DNA of 64,000 nt from Erwinia phyllosphaerae (GCF_019132875.1 NZ_JAHSPF010000004.1:310001-374000); one strand, 5' to 3'; shown: positions 26,746 to 36,202, counted from the stretch's first letter. A program made the numbers and translations. The notes: generated by a model from the letters alone, not told the origin.

Positions 26746-27146
26746 TGTTTAATCCGCAAGTTTAAAACATTACTTTTGTCAGAATTTTCAGGTAGAAACA
26801 AGCTTTAAAGTGGGTTAATTGCGAGAGTGAGGGTAATGAAAGGGAAAAAGCGGCGGAATAGCCAAAAATAAATCACCATCAGAAACTATCAATCGCGATA
26901 TGAGTTTTATTGCCTCTGTTGCTATTAAATAGCGCCCTGCCGCCCAATGATAGTACTGGTCTGTTGCCGTTATAAAATGCCCAACGATACATTTAATCAG
27001 CCACATAAAAAAACCCGCCGTTCCTGGCACAGAGGAAAGCGGGTTTAGTAACGGCATAATTACGAAAAACAATTACCCGTTATGTTCAGCAATGGTAATT
27101 TACTTTACCGGGCAGATGAAATCACTCTGTTCCCGTATAAAGCGCG
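26746..27146. other. Intergenic region between DJ-1-like and KGG genes
   Basis: Contains a strong minus-strand terminator (listed separately) and the promoter of the DJ-1-like gene. An 85-codon open frame on the minus strand runs through the terminator and is not considered real. Confidence 0.6.
27002..27048 (-). terminator. Terminator of the KGG stress-protein gene
   Basis: On the minus strand, AAACCCGC pairs with GCGGGTTT around an inner TTCCT/AGGAA stem, followed by a run of U. It lies 100 bp after the KGG gene stop. Confidence 0.85.
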
Positions 27147-27314
27147 CTAGCTGCGGCGGCTTGACTGCCCGCCCTTTTTGCCAGCTTCAGAGGCCTTTTC
27201 GCGGTCATTTTTAAAACTGCCGCTGCCGCTACTCTGTCCGCCTTTTTTACCTGCTTCTGATGCTTTTTCACGATCTTCGGCAAAGTTGCCGGAATTTCCA
27301 CGATGCTGAGTCAT
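27147..27314 (-). CDS. Small KGG-repeat stress protein (YciG/YmdF type)
   Basis: 55-aa hydrophilic protein, probably disordered. It contains two nearly identical repeats, DREKASEAGKKGGQSS, joined by a Gly/Ser/Phe linker. This is the KGG (con-10-like) motif of RpoS-induced proteins such as YciG, YmdF and WrbA-linked small proteins. The start at 27314 (MTQHRGNSGNF) has AGGAAG seven bases upstream; an ATG 11 codons earlier has no such site. A CTATAGTT on the minus strand near 27410-27417 may be a sigma-S-type -10. The role is presumed stress protection or surface motility as for YmdF/YciG, not proven. Confidence 0.88.
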   Translation of the reverse strand: MTQHRGNSGNFAEDREKASEAGKKGGQSSGSGSFKNDREKASEAGKKGGQSSRRS

Positions 27315-27638
27315 AATAGCTTCCTCTTCGTGTATCAAATTTCTCACCGGATAATCTGTAGCTCGGTTAACGCTTTTTTACCGAACGCCGGTGAACGTCG
27401 TGCATGAATAACTATAGCCAGGCTCAGCTTATTTTCAAGAAACCGGCCTTATTTTTTTTAATAAAAATCCACCCTCACCTTTACTGAAGGAAATATCAAG
27501 GCGTTAGCGCGCCACACAGAAAAATAAGCGAAGCCGTAAATGTAAAATTTATTTTCCGCTTATATAATGATGTTTATCGTGATGAATTTTATTATCCCGA
27601 CAAAGCGATATACCCTGTAAAATAACAGGGTTTGCCGT
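27315..27638. other. Intergenic region before the KGG gene and after the PTS gene
   Basis: Holds the KGG gene promoter and, at 27610-27630, an imperfect stem ACCCTGT/ACAGGGT just after the PTS stop that may serve as its terminator. No ORF is seen. Confidence 0.45.
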
Positions 27639-29240
27639 TTACCCCATCCCTAGCGCGGCTTTAACCTCAATGGCAATCTTCTCGACCTGCGGGCCGTAAA
27701 TAACCTGGATATCGCGATCGCTGACGTGGTTGATGCCATTAGCACCGGTGGTCATTAACGTCTGGTCGACAACTTCCTTCATCTCTTTTACCCGCACGCG
27801 TAAACGGGTGAAGCAGCAGTCAACATCCTCAATATTTTCTTTTCCACCCAGCCCGCTGATAATGACGCGGACACGTTCATCAGCCGCAACCGCTTTTTCC
27901 GTCTCTACCTCTTCCGCTTCCCTGCCCGGGGTTTCTACGCGCATGCGTAAAATCACAAAGCGAAAGCCATAATAGTAAACCGGTACATAGATTGCGCCCA
28001 GCACCAGCGTCCACCACCACTGCGTCCTGCTGCCGCCCAGAATCCCAAAGACCACCAGATCGATAGCGCCGCCCTGAATATTGCCAATCATCAGATGCAG
28101 CATGGACATCAACATAAACGAGAGGCCGCTGAGAAAAGCGTGCAGTAAATAAAGTACGGGCGAAACGAAGATAAAGCAGAACTCCAGCGGCTCCGTAATA
28201 CCGGTAGTAAAAGAGGTGAGCGCACCGGCCATCATCAACGCTTTCACGCGCTGCTTATGCTCTGGCCTGGCACAGTGGTAGATCGCCAGCGCTGCGGCAG
28301 GCAGGCCAAACATCATTACCGGAATCTTGCCCTGAGCCAGAAACTGCGTGGCGTTGCGAATAATGGCATCCGGTACTGAACCAGGATGCGTGAGCGCGGT
28401 ATTAAAAATATTGAGTGCGCCAACAATGGTCTGGTTATCGACCGTGGCGATCCCGCCGATCGGCGTAAAACGCACCGTTTCGTTGAGGATATGATGCAAG
28501 CCCGTAGGGATAAGCAGTCTTTCGCTGGCACCATACAGAAAAGCGCCATACTGACCGCTTTTGCCGATCAACTCGCCAACCCAGGCGATACCTGCTCCCA
28601 CGGTTGGCCAGATTGCAGCCAGGAGTACACCCACCAGCGGCAACACCAGTACGGTGACTATGGGTACAAAACGTCGTCCACCAAAGAAGCTGATAGCCGT
28701 GGGTAACTGGGTGGTATAGCAGCGATTATGGATTGCCACGGTAACCAGACCTGCAATGACGCCCCCCAGCACGCTCATGTTATAGGTAAAAATGCCCAGC
28801 ATCTGGATATATTCCGCCGAAGTCATCATGGCGGCCGTTTGCGCCATGCCTTTGGCCTGCAAGGCTTCTGGGGTGGTGGTCATCGCCGTCAATCCCTGAG
28901 CCGCAAGCGTGGCGCTGACGCCAACGTGCATAGCGATAAAACCAATCACGGCGGCAAAGGCGGCGGTCGGCTTCTCTGCTTTCGCCAGTCCCGTTGCGCT
29001 GGCGACGGCAAAAAAGAGCGGCAGATTGGCAAACAGCGCGCCAGCGACCTTGCGAATAAAACCGATAATCAGCTGTGGTACGTGAAGGCTGGCAAAAGCT
29101 TCGCCGGTGATAGCCGGGTTTTGCATGGCCGCCGCCACGCCAAGAAAAATACCGGCAGCGGCAATGACGGAGATGGGCATCATCAGAGCTTTGCCGAAGG
29201 CGTGGATAAGGCTGACGAACTCTTTCACGGGCGGCTCCAT
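27639..29240 (-). CDS. PTS EIICB sugar permease, glucose/maltose/alpha-glucoside family
   Basis: 533 aa. EIIC membrane domain about 1-420 with roughly ten hydrophobic segments, including LLIPTGLHHILNETVRF and GITEPLEFCFIFVSPVLYLLHA, the sugar-binding GITEPLEF motif of the glucose superfamily. A charged linker (about 425-455) leads to EIIB (about 458-530) with the phosphorylation Cys in VDCCFTRLRV. No EIIA domain is present, so Crr (EIIA-Glc) is presumably used. Residues resemble MalX and AglA-type permeases, but the sugar cannot be fixed from the sequence. There is no adjacent phosphoglucosidase or regulator. Confidence 0.88.
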   Translation of the reverse strand: MEPPVKEFVSLIHAFGKALMMPISVIAAAGIFLGVAAAMQNPAITGEAFASLHVPQLIIGFIRKVAGALFANLPLFFAVASATGLAKAEKPTAAFAAVIGFIAMHVGVSATLAAQGLTAMTTTPEALQAKGMAQTAAMMTSAEYIQMLGIFTYNMSVLGGVIAGLVTVAIHNRCYTTQLPTAISFFGGRRFVPIVTVLVLPLVGVLLAAIWPTVGAGIAWVGELIGKSGQYGAFLYGASERLLIPTGLHHILNETVRFTPIGGIATVDNQTIVGALNIFNTALTHPGSVPDAIIRNATQFLAQGKIPVMMFGLPAAALAIYHCARPEHKQRVKALMMAGALTSFTTGITEPLEFCFIFVSPVLYLLHAFLSGLSFMLMSMLHLMIGNIQGGAIDLVVFGILGGSRTQWWWTLVLGAIYVPVYYYGFRFVILRMRVETPGREAEEVETEKAVAADERVRVIISGLGGKENIEDVDCCFTRLRVRVKEMKEVVDQTLMTTGANGINHVSDRDIQVIYGPQVEKIAIEVKAALGMG

Positions 29241-29313
29241 CGTGGACGGAAAACCTCATTATTAGCCATCACGGCAGGCCCGTGAGGCATGACTGCCCTG
29301 TTCCATTCTGTTC

Positions 29314-29329
29314 TTTGATTTAGCTCACG
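29314..29329. promoter_or_regulatory. Candidate CRP site between PTS and oxidoreductase genes
   Basis: TTTGATTTAGCTCACG matches the TGTGA-N6-TCACA core at 8 of 10 positions. It lies about 75-90 bp upstream of the PTS start, a common place for class I/II control. Low-copy chance matches are possible. Confidence 0.4.
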
Positions 29330-29467
29330 CTTTAGCGATAAACCAGAGCTATCGCATGATTAAAGTAATCAATTAGACAATTTTTTTAAGAAGTCACAGA
29401 CTGTGCCGATAAAAGAAGCAATAACTTCTTAACAAGACAAAAACATTCACATCACCTGCGAAGCAAT

Positions 29468-31774
29468 ATGAAATTTAAAACTGCAATCAAACCCTACCAG
29501 GCGGCGGCGGGCGGCTGGGGATCCCTGGAAGCAACGACCCGCTTCGTTTTTGACAGCAAGCAAGTTCTGAAAAATATGCGCAACCTGATGCGCATGAACA
29601 AGGCAAAAGGCTTTGACTGTCCCGGCTGCGCCTGGGGCGATGATAATAAAAGTACGTTTAGCTTCTGTGAGAACGGCGCCAAGGCCGTGACCTGGGAAGC
29701 GACGCGCCGTTTTATTGATGCCGGCTTTTTTGCACAACATAGCGTTTCTGCACTTTATAAGCAGAGCGATTACTTCCTGGAATACCAGGGTCGCCTGACC
29801 GAGCCGCTGCGCTATAACCGCGAAACCGACCATTATGAGCCGATTAGCTGGGACGATGCGTTTGCCCTGATCGCCAGCCATATCAAAGCGATGGACAACC
29901 CTGACCAGATGGAGCTTTACACCTCTGGTCGCGCCAGTAACGAAGCCTCCTGGCTTTACCAGCTGTTTGGCCGCATGAACGGCAGCAACAACTTCCCTGA
30001 CTGCTCTAATATGTGCCACGAAGCCAGCGGTACCGGCCTGAAGCGCAGCATTGGCGTAGGTAAAGGCACTATCCGTCTGGATGACTTTGATCATGCAGAT
30101 GCCATTTTCGTTTTCGGACAGAACCCGGGCACTAACCACCCACGCATGCTGCACAGCCTGCGTCATGCTGCCGATCACGGCGCAAAAATTGTTACCTTTA
30201 ATACCCTGCGCGAACGCGGTCTGGAACGCTTTGCCGATCCTCAAAAACCGCTGGAAGTGGTGACCAGCAAAGCGGGCACCATCAGCTCTACCTATTATCA
30301 GCCAAATTTAGGCGGTGATATGGCAGCGGTGCGCGGTATGGTAAAAACGCTGGCGGAAACCCACTTTGCGCGCATTGCCGCCGGTGAGCCGGGCCTGTTT
30401 GACGAAGTCTTTATTAATGCAAAAACCGAGGGGATGGAGGCATACCTTGCCGCCGTTGCCGCTACGGAATGGTCGCACATTGTGCAGCAGTCTGGCCTGA
30501 CCGAGCAGCAGATCCGCGAAGCCGCCGCCATCTACCAGAGCGCAGAACGTGTAATCTGTACCTGGGCAATGGGCGTTACGCAGCATAAACACTCTGTGGA
30601 TACCGTGCGTGAAATCGTTAACCTGCAGCTGCTGTTTGGCCAGCTGGGTAAAAAAGGCGCAGGCCTTTGCCCGGTGCGCGGACACAGTAACGTTCAGGGT
30701 AACCGCACCATGGGTATCGATGAAAAGCCATCTAAAGCTTTTCTCGACAGCCTGGGCAGCCACTTTGGCTTTGAGCCGCCGCGCGAAATCGGTCATAACA
30801 CCGTAGAAGCGCTGGAAGCGATGCTGCGCGATGAAATCAAGGTGCTGATTGCGCTGGGTGGTAACCTTGCCGCTGCTGCGCCTGATAGCCCGCGTACCGA
30901 AGAAGCGTTAAGGCGCTGTGGCCTGACCGTGCAGATCAGCACCAAGCTGAACCGTAGCCACCTGTGCCCCGGCGCGAAAGATGCGCTGATCCTGCCAACG
31001 CTGGGTCGTACCGAACAGGATATTCAGGCCAGCGGTCCGCAGTTTATTACCGTAGAAGACTCGTTCAGCATGGTTCACGCCTCTGAAGGCGTGGGTAAAC
31101 CTATTGCTGATACTCAGCGTTCTGAAACGGCTATCGTTGCCGGTATCGCGCACGCCGTACTGGGTTCAGAGAAAGTGGACTGGCTGGGCCTGGCAGCGGA
31201 TTACAATTTGATCCGTGACCATATCGCCGCAACCATTCCGGGCTTTGCCGATTTTAATGCGAAGTGTGAAATCAAAGGTGGTTTCTATCTGGGCAACGCG
31301 GCGGCGGAGTTCCGTTTCAATACGTTAAACAACAAAGCGCAGTTCAGCGCCGCCAGCCTGCCGGACTCGCTGTTCCCGCAGCTGGATGTGGAAGTGCCGT
31401 TTACGCTGCAAACGCTGCGTTCACACGACCAGTACAACACCACGATTTACGGCCTCGATGACCGTTACCGTGGCGTGTACGGCCAGCGCGAAGTGCTGTT
31501 TATCCATCCGGATGACATGGCGAAGCTGGGCCTTTCTGCGGGCGACAACGTGGATATTGAAACGCTGTGGAACGATGGGATCACACGTAAAGTTACCGAC
31601 TTTAAGCTGGTGCCTTACAACATTCCACAAGGCAACCTGGCGGCTTACTATCCGGAAACGAACCCGCTGGTTCCCCTTTCCAGCTTTGGTGACGGCAGCG
31701 GTACGCCAACGTCAAAATCCGTACCGGTAAAAATCACCCTGTCCGAAGCGAAAGCAGGCCTGCGCATCGCCTGA
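29468..31774 (+). CDS. FdhF/YdeP family molybdopterin oxidoreductase
   Basis: 768 aa, cytoplasmic, no Tat signal. N-terminal Cys residues C51, C54 and C67 (FDCPGCAWGD, FSFCENG) stand where formate dehydrogenases bind an Fe-S cluster, but only three are visible, as in YdeP. Molybdopterin regions: SGRASNEASWLYQLFGRMNG, CSNMCHEASGTGL with Cys183 where FdhF has selenocysteine, FVFGQNPGTNHPRM, and RGHSNVQGNRTMGI. The C-terminal molybdopterin dinucleotide domain begins about 650 (YGQREVLFIHPDDMAKLGLS). YdeP is linked to acid resistance in E. coli; the reaction is unknown. FdhD-like partners are not adjacent. Confidence 0.92.
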   Translation: MKFKTAIKPYQAAAGGWGSLEATTRFVFDSKQVLKNMRNLMRMNKAKGFDCPGCAWGDDNKSTFSFCENGAKAVTWEATRRFIDAGFFAQHSVSALYKQSDYFLEYQGRLTEPLRYNRETDHYEPISWDDAFALIASHIKAMDNPDQMELYTSGRASNEASWLYQLFGRMNGSNNFPDCSNMCHEASGTGLKRSIGVGKGTIRLDDFDHADAIFVFGQNPGTNHPRMLHSLRHAADHGAKIVTFNTLRERGLERFADPQKPLEVVTSKAGTISSTYYQPNLGGDMAAVRGMVKTLAETHFARIAAGEPGLFDEVFINAKTEGMEAYLAAVAATEWSHIVQQSGLTEQQIREAAAIYQSAERVICTWAMGVTQHKHSVDTVREIVNLQLLFGQLGKKGAGLCPVRGHSNVQGNRTMGIDEKPSKAFLDSLGSHFGFEPPREIGHNTVEALEAMLRDEIKVLIALGGNLAAAAPDSPRTEEALRRCGLTVQISTKLNRSHLCPGAKDALILPTLGRTEQDIQASGPQFITVEDSFSMVHASEGVGKPIADTQRSETAIVAGIAHAVLGSEKVDWLGLAADYNLIRDHIAATIPGFADFNAKCEIKGGFYLGNAAAEFRFNTLNNKAQFSAASLPDSLFPQLDVEVPFTLQTLRSHDQYNTTIYGLDDRYRGVYGQREVLFIHPDDMAKLGLSAGDNVDIETLWNDGITRKVTDFKLVPYNIPQGNLAAYYPETNPLVPLSSFGDGSGTPTSKSVPVKITLSEAKAGLRIA

Positions 31775-31798
31775 TTAACAACGCGGTCAGAGTAAACT

Positions 31799-31824
31799 AA
31801 GCCGGGAGCAATCCCGGCTTTTCG
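31799..31824 (+). terminator. Terminator after the oxidoreductase gene
   Basis: AAGCCGGGA-gcaa-TCCCGGCTT followed by TTCGCTTTT. It also faces the end of the convergent membrane-protein gene. Confidence 0.85.
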
Positions 31825-31842
31825 CTTTTAACAAACTCATCT

Positions 31843-32682
31843 TCAATTTTTATCGGCGGGTTCCGCGTCGGTGGGAGAAGGAGTTAACGTATCGCTGCGG
31901 GCGCTATCTTCCTTTTCTTTTTCTTTGAATTTTGTATAGGTATCCGTATCAAATAACGATATCCCTTCTACTTCCTCTTTAGGAATAAGCGTTCTGAAAT
32001 CATCCAGCGTAACGGCAGAACCGCTAACGCCACCGATAATGCCGTTATCAATATAGTGCCGCTTATAGTTAGTCGTGACGTGAATAGTCAGCGTATCTTC
32101 TTTGCGATAGCCGCTTAACAGAGGCAGCAACTGCAAAAAATCGGCCTTGCCGTGTTCAAAGCGGGGACATTCAACGATGCCGACATAAAATTTACGGGAT
32201 TTAAGAGTGATAATAACGGGAAAGTTTCGTACGGCGGCTTCAATCAGCAGGCTTTCAAGCGGATCGTGATGGACGGCTTTTACTAGCGCATCAATCCAGC
32301 GATCTTCTTTTCTGTATACCCACCACTGCTTCAGCCTGCCCACACACCACGCCAGCAGCATCGAGATAATACCAAAGAAGGCGAACTTTAAATCAGCAAA
32401 CTTAAATTCCAGCGCCGGAGAGAGAGGAAAAACGCGGGTCAGTATCGTTTTGTCAATAATACCGTGGGACAGAAGAAAGCTATAGCTCCAGCGGAAGGCA
32501 CCAACAATGCTCAGCGCCGAGCAAATCAGCCAGGCGGAAATAGTAAAAAGCACGCCCCAGGCCGCCACATAAAAATAAGCGTCCCAGCCTGCGGAACGCT
32601 TAAAGATATATCTGGAGGGAACGGACTGCGTCACAAACAGGTAGCCGCTAATCAGCACAATCGCCACGATGATAGTGTTCAT
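31843..32682 (-). CDS. Membrane protein of unknown function with cytoplasmic C-terminal domain
   Basis: 279 aa. Three likely transmembrane helices: about 2-18, 34-62 (YFYVAAWGVLFTISAWLICS) and 99-117. The segment SRYIFKRSAGWDAYFYVAAW precedes helix two. The soluble C-terminal part (about 145-250) contains VIITLKSRKFYVGIVECPRF and a LLPLLSGYRKEDTLTIHVT strand pair, then LDDFRTLIPKEEVEGISLFD. The beta-rich pattern could suit an Sm-like fold; this is a guess. The tail is charged and low-complexity. Three bases separate it from the upstream small gene, so the two form one transcription unit. Not recognised by name. Confidence 0.7.
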   Translation of the reverse strand: MNTIIVAIVLISGYLFVTQSVPSRYIFKRSAGWDAYFYVAAWGVLFTISAWLICSALSIVGAFRWSYSFLLSHGIIDKTILTRVFPLSPALEFKFADLKFAFFGIISMLLAWCVGRLKQWWVYRKEDRWIDALVKAVHHDPLESLLIEAAVRNFPVIITLKSRKFYVGIVECPRFEHGKADFLQLLPLLSGYRKEDTLTIHVTTNYKRHYIDNGIIGGVSGSAVTLDDFRTLIPKEEVEGISLFDTDTYTKFKEKEKEDSARSDTLTPSPTDAEPADKN

Positions 32683-32685
32683 CAG

Positions 32686-32901
32686 CTAGTTCCGTTGTCG
32701 CTGCGGCTCTTCCTGTATGTTAGCCATTTTTTTGATCTGCTCTTCAAGCGCTTTGACAACGTCGGCGTTATTCATATTAAGAGAAACGTAACCATCCCGG
32801 CTGATGGTGTAGTTGTTACGGTTATCTTTCAAAGCCTTGGTTAATCTTTCTTTTGAGCTAAACATTGCTGTTGTACCATATAATTTATGCGCCACGGACA
32901 T
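32686..32901 (-). CDS. Small soluble protein, first gene of a two-gene cassette
   Basis: 71 aa, no membrane segment. It starts with ATG preceded by AGGGAGG six bases upstream, a strong ribosome site that fixes this start over the internal Met13. Visible text: MFSSKERLTKALKDNRNNYT, SLNMNNADVVKALEEQIKKM, predicted helical and coiled-coil-like at the C-terminus, ending QEEPQRQRN. Unknown function. Tight spacing to the membrane protein suggests the two products act together. The pair sits between the oxidoreductase gene and rnb, where E. coli has nothing comparable. Confidence 0.72.
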   Translation of the reverse strand: MSVAHKLYGTTAMFSSKERLTKALKDNRNNYTISRDGYVSLNMNNADVVKALEEQIKKMANIQEEPQRQRN

Positions 32902-33283
32902 AAAAACCTCCCTGCTTTTATAACGTAGTACAAGATTTAAAAAATCCTTTTAAATCAGTCCCGGAATAAGAGAGCCGGACCGTTTTTTCTAAAGTATAGA
33001 ACATCACAACCGGCTACAGGCTGGCCTGCTGCTCCATTGTGTATAATAAAGCAGCAGCTCAGGCAACCCTTTTTGCCAAAGCCGCCCTGCCGGAGGCACG
33101 TTTTGCTTTTGCTGCCTTCACGCTTCCGGCTTTTTACCCTGATAAATTGTAACCCTTATCACAGAGCGCCAAAAGCTTTTAACGCTGTTTATCCCGATTC
33201 CCCAATCCGGCTTTTTACTTGCCGCGAGACGGTTAATCGCGTAAAACTGTCTGCCGCTCTTAGGCCACGAAAACGTTGAGATT
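32902..33283. other. Upstream region of rnb
   Basis: Divergent promoters for the small-protein cassette and rnb. A TATAAT at 33042-33047 could be the rnb -10, with no good -35. No ORF is supported. Confidence 0.5.
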
Positions 33284-35218
33284 ATGTTCCAGGATAACCC
33301 GCTGCTCGCGCAGCTCAAAGAGAAACTCCACTCCCAGACGCCGCGTGTTGAAGGTGTGGTAAAAGGCACCGAAAAAGGCTTCGGCTTTCTGGAAGTCGAT
33401 GCACAGAAAAGCTATTTTATTCCGCCGCCGTTTATGAAAAAAGTCATGCACGGCGACCGTATTATTGCGGTGCTGCAAACCGATAAGGATCGTGAAGTCG
33501 CCGATCCGGAAAAACTCGTTGAGCCTTTTCTGACGCGTTTTGTGGGCCGCGTGCAAAAGAAAGACGACCGTCTTTCCATCGTTCCCGATCATCCGCTGCT
33601 GAAAGACGCTATCCAGTGCCGTCCTGATCGTAACTGCAAGCATGATTTTCAGGCTGGCGACTGGGCCGTAGCGGAGATGAAACGCCATCCGCTGAAAGGC
33701 GACCGCACTTTCTATGCCGAGCTGACCACGTTTATCACCAACGCTGACGACCATCTGGCGCCGTGGTGGGTCACGCTTTCTCGTCATAACCTGGAACGTG
33801 AAGCGCCGCAGGCGGCTACCGGCGAAATGCTGGATGAGCAGCTGGAACGGGAAGATCTGACCGGACTGGATTTTGTCACTATCGACAGCGCCAGCACTGA
33901 AGATATGGACGATGCGCTCTACGTTGAAGCGCTGCCGGAAGGCCAGCTTCGTCTGACCATCGCTATCGCCGATCCTACCGCCTTTGTCGCTGCTGACAGC
34001 GAGCTGGATGCTATCGCCGCCGAGCGTTCGTTTACCAATTATCTGCCGGGCTTTAATATCCCGATGCTGCCCCGCGAGCTGTCTGACAATGTCTGCTCGC
34101 TGCGACCAAACGAGCGTCGTCCGGTGCTGGCCTGTCGCGTAACCGTGGCAGCCGACGGCACGCTGGGCGAAGATACCCAGTTTTTTGCGGCCTGGATCGA
34201 GTCTAAAGCCAAACTGGCCTACGACAACGTTTCTGACTGGCTGGAAAACAGCGGCGGGTGGCAGCCGGAAAGCGAAGCGATTGCTGAGCAGATCCGCCTG
34301 CTGCACCAGCTGTGCCTGGCGCGCAGCGAATGGCGTAAAACCCATGCGCTGGTCTTTAAGGATCGTCCGGACTTCCGCTTCCTGCTGGGCGAGAAAGGCG
34401 AAGTGCTGGATATTATTGCCGAGCATCGCCGCATCGCTAACCGCATCGTTGAAGAAGCGATGATCACCGCCAATATCTGCGCCGCCACCGTGCTGCGTGA
34501 CAAGCTGGGCTTTGGTATCTACAACATTCATCACGGTTTTGACCTGGTGAATGCTGAACAGGCCGCCAGCGTGCTGGAAAACCACGGCGTGAAGGTCGAC
34601 CCGCAGGCCATCGCAACGCTGGAAGGCTTCCGCGTGCTGCGTCGCGAGCTGGACGCGCAGCCGACCCAGTTCCTCGACAGCCGCATTCGCCGTTTCCAGT
34701 CCTTTGCCGAAATCGGCATTGAGCCAGGCCCGCACTTTGGTCTGGGACTGGAAGCCTATGCGACCTGGACCTCACCGATCCGTAAGTATGGCGATATGAT
34801 TAACCATCGCCTGCTGAAAGCGATGATCAAAGGCGAAGCGGCCACGCGTCCGCAGGACGAGATTACCGTGAAGATGAGCGAGCGTCGCCGTCTGAACCGT
34901 ATGGCAGAGCGTGACGTGGGCGACTGGCTCTACTCCCGTTTTCTGGAGAAAGCGGCCGGCACCGACCAGCGTTTTGCGGCAGAAGTCATTGACGTCTCTC
35001 GCGGCGGTATGCGTGTTCGCCTGACCGATAACGGCGCCGTCGCCTTTATCCCTGCGCCATTCATTCATGCGGTGCGTGATGAGCTGGTGTGTAGTCAGGA
35101 AAACGGCACCGTGCAGATCAAAGGTGAAGTGGTGTACCGCGTCACCGACCAGATCGAAGTCACTATTGCGGAAGTTCGTATGGAAACCCGCAGCATCGTG
35201 GCGCGTCCGGTAGCCTGA
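33284..35218 (+). CDS. rnb: Exoribonuclease II
   Basis: Processive 3'-5' hydrolytic exoribonuclease, 644 aa, exactly the E. coli length. N-terminal cold-shock domains ([18 protein letters not shown]), catalytic RNB domain with the metal Asp cluster [17 protein letters not shown] and IADPTAFV, and the conserved [18 protein letters not shown] block. An S1 RNA-binding domain ends the protein (about 560-640, [20 protein letters not shown]). It degrades mRNA fragments in the cytoplasm, and in E. coli it associates with the inner membrane through its N-terminus. Followed by its own terminator. Confidence 0.97.
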   Translation: MFQDNPLLAQLKEKLHSQTPRVEGVVKGTEKGFGFLEVDAQKSYFIPPPFMKKVMHGDRIIAVLQTDKDREVADPEKLVEPFLTRFVGRVQKKDDRLSIVPDHPLLKDAIQCRPDRNCKHDFQAGDWAVAEMKRHPLKGDRTFYAELTTFITNADDHLAPWWVTLSRHNLEREAPQAATGEMLDEQLEREDLTGLDFVTIDSASTEDMDDALYVEALPEGQLRLTIAIADPTAFVAADSELDAIAAERSFTNYLPGFNIPMLPRELSDNVCSLRPNERRPVLACRVTVAADGTLGEDTQFFAAWIESKAKLAYDNVSDWLENSGGWQPESEAIAEQIRLLHQLCLARSEWRKTHALVFKDRPDFRFLLGEKGEVLDIIAEHRRIANRIVEEAMITANICAATVLRDKLGFGIYNIHHGFDLVNAEQAASVLENHGVKVDPQAIATLEGFRVLRRELDAQPTQFLDSRIRRFQSFAEIGIEPGPHFGLGLEAYATWTSPIRKYGDMINHRLLKAMIKGEAATRPQDEITVKMSERRRLNRMAERDVGDWLYSRFLEKAAGTDQRFAAEVIDVSRGGMRVRLTDNGAVAFIPAPFIHAVRDELVCSQENGTVQIKGEVVYRVTDQIEVTIAEVRMETRSIVARPVA

Positions 35219-35227
35219 TAGCTTAAA

Positions 35228-35251
35228 CAGGCGGGAGCCCTTTCCCGCCTG
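35228..35251 (+). terminator. Terminator after rnb
   Basis: AGGCGGGA pairs with TCCCGCCT around GCCCTT, 10 bp after the stop. The downstream tract (GTCCTCTTCC) is pyrimidine-rich with few U. Confidence 0.65.
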
Positions 35252-35321
35252 TCCTCTTCCCTCGTCACGTTCTTAATCCCCCTTCGCTTTCCCCTTTTAC
35301 CTTCGTCCCGACAGTAAATTG

Positions 35322-36047
35322 TCACCAGGGCGCACGCTCGCCGTCAAAATAAAACCCGGCAGTGCCCGCAGCATGTTCAGGCTCCAGCAGCCAGACGATA
35401 CCCGCCGCGGCCTGGGCAACGGTTCTGTAGCCTGTGTGCCCGTTAAAATCGGTTGCGGTATAGCCGGGATCGACAGCGTTAACGCTGATGCCAAACGGTG
35501 CCAGCTCTTTAGCAAAGGCGACGGTAACCGCGTTCAGGGCCGTTTTCGAACTGGTGTAGCCCATTGCCTCAACTTTGGCATAAGGATGCGTCAGATCGGT
35601 AACCCAGCTTAGCGAACCTAAGCCGCTGCTGACCATGACGACATGGGCATCGCCAGCCGCTTTAAGCAGCGGCAGAAAGGTTTGGGTCATGCGTATTGCG
35701 CCGAAGACGTTCGTTTCGTAAACGCTTTGAATATCCGCAATGCTTTGCCTGCTGGGCAATACGGGCTGTGCGCCCGAAATACCGGCGTTGTTAATCAAAA
35801 CGTCCAGCCGGCCATCTTCGTTCAGGATACGCTCAGCCGCTGCCCTCACGCTGTTATCCTGCGTAACATCCACCACCACCAGCCGGGCATCGATGTTTTC
35901 CGCCGTCAGGCTGGCTACCGCAGCGCGGCCACGGCCTTCATCGCGGCTTCCCAGCCAGATACGGTAGCCCAGCTGCCCCAGCTGCCGGGCCGTTTCAAAG
36001 CCGATGCTTTTGTTTGCGCCGGTGATGACAACATTTTTTTTGCTCAT
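35322..36047 (-). CDS. Short-chain dehydrogenase/reductase
   Basis: Classical SDR, 241 aa, cytoplasmic NAD(P)-dependent oxidoreductase. Cofactor motif TGANKSIGFE, DVTQDN, structural NNAG (VLINNAGIS), catalytic Ser in VMVSSGLGSL, Tyr and Lys in GYTSSKTALN, and VDPGYTATD after them. The Rossmann beta-2 end LGSRDEGRG suggests NADPH preference. The start at 36047 (MSKKNVVITGANK) was chosen because the long upstream extension is not SDR-like. It is divergent from a LysR gene, the usual layout for a regulator and its target. Substrate unknown. Confidence 0.88.
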   Translation of the reverse strand: MSKKNVVITGANKSIGFETARQLGQLGYRIWLGSRDEGRGRAAVASLTAENIDARLVVVDVTQDNSVRAAAERILNEDGRLDVLINNAGISGAQPVLPSRQSIADIQSVYETNVFGAIRMTQTFLPLLKAAGDAHVVMVSSGLGSLSWVTDLTHPYAKVEAMGYTSSKTALNAVTVAFAKELAPFGISVNAVDPGYTATDFNGHTGYRTVAQAAAGIVWLLEPEHAAGTAGFYFDGERAPW

Positions 36048-36202
36048 TTCAGTCTCCACGATGATGTTATGAGGCGGTTTGCACCCTCTGTTCGCTGTGC
36101 TGTTCCCTGGTCTTAACGTTATAGCCTGCGCGGCACTGTTTGATAACGGGGGCAAAAGCGAATAGCCTGATCGCTGTGGCGAACAATAAGGATTGAGCTG
36201 GC

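Noticed and set aside
26815-27072. 85-codon minus-strand frame between the DJ-1-like and KGG genes
   Set aside because: It starts downstream of, and runs through, a strong terminator hairpin, has no ribosome site and resembles no family.
29447-30244. 265-codon minus-strand frame over the start of the YdeP-like gene
   Set aside because: Antisense shadow; the YdeP-like protein is unmistakable on the other strand.
33260-34735. 491-codon open frame on the minus strand within rnb
   Set aside because: It is a shadow of the GC-rich rnb coding frame; it has no domain, no ribosome site and no independent support.
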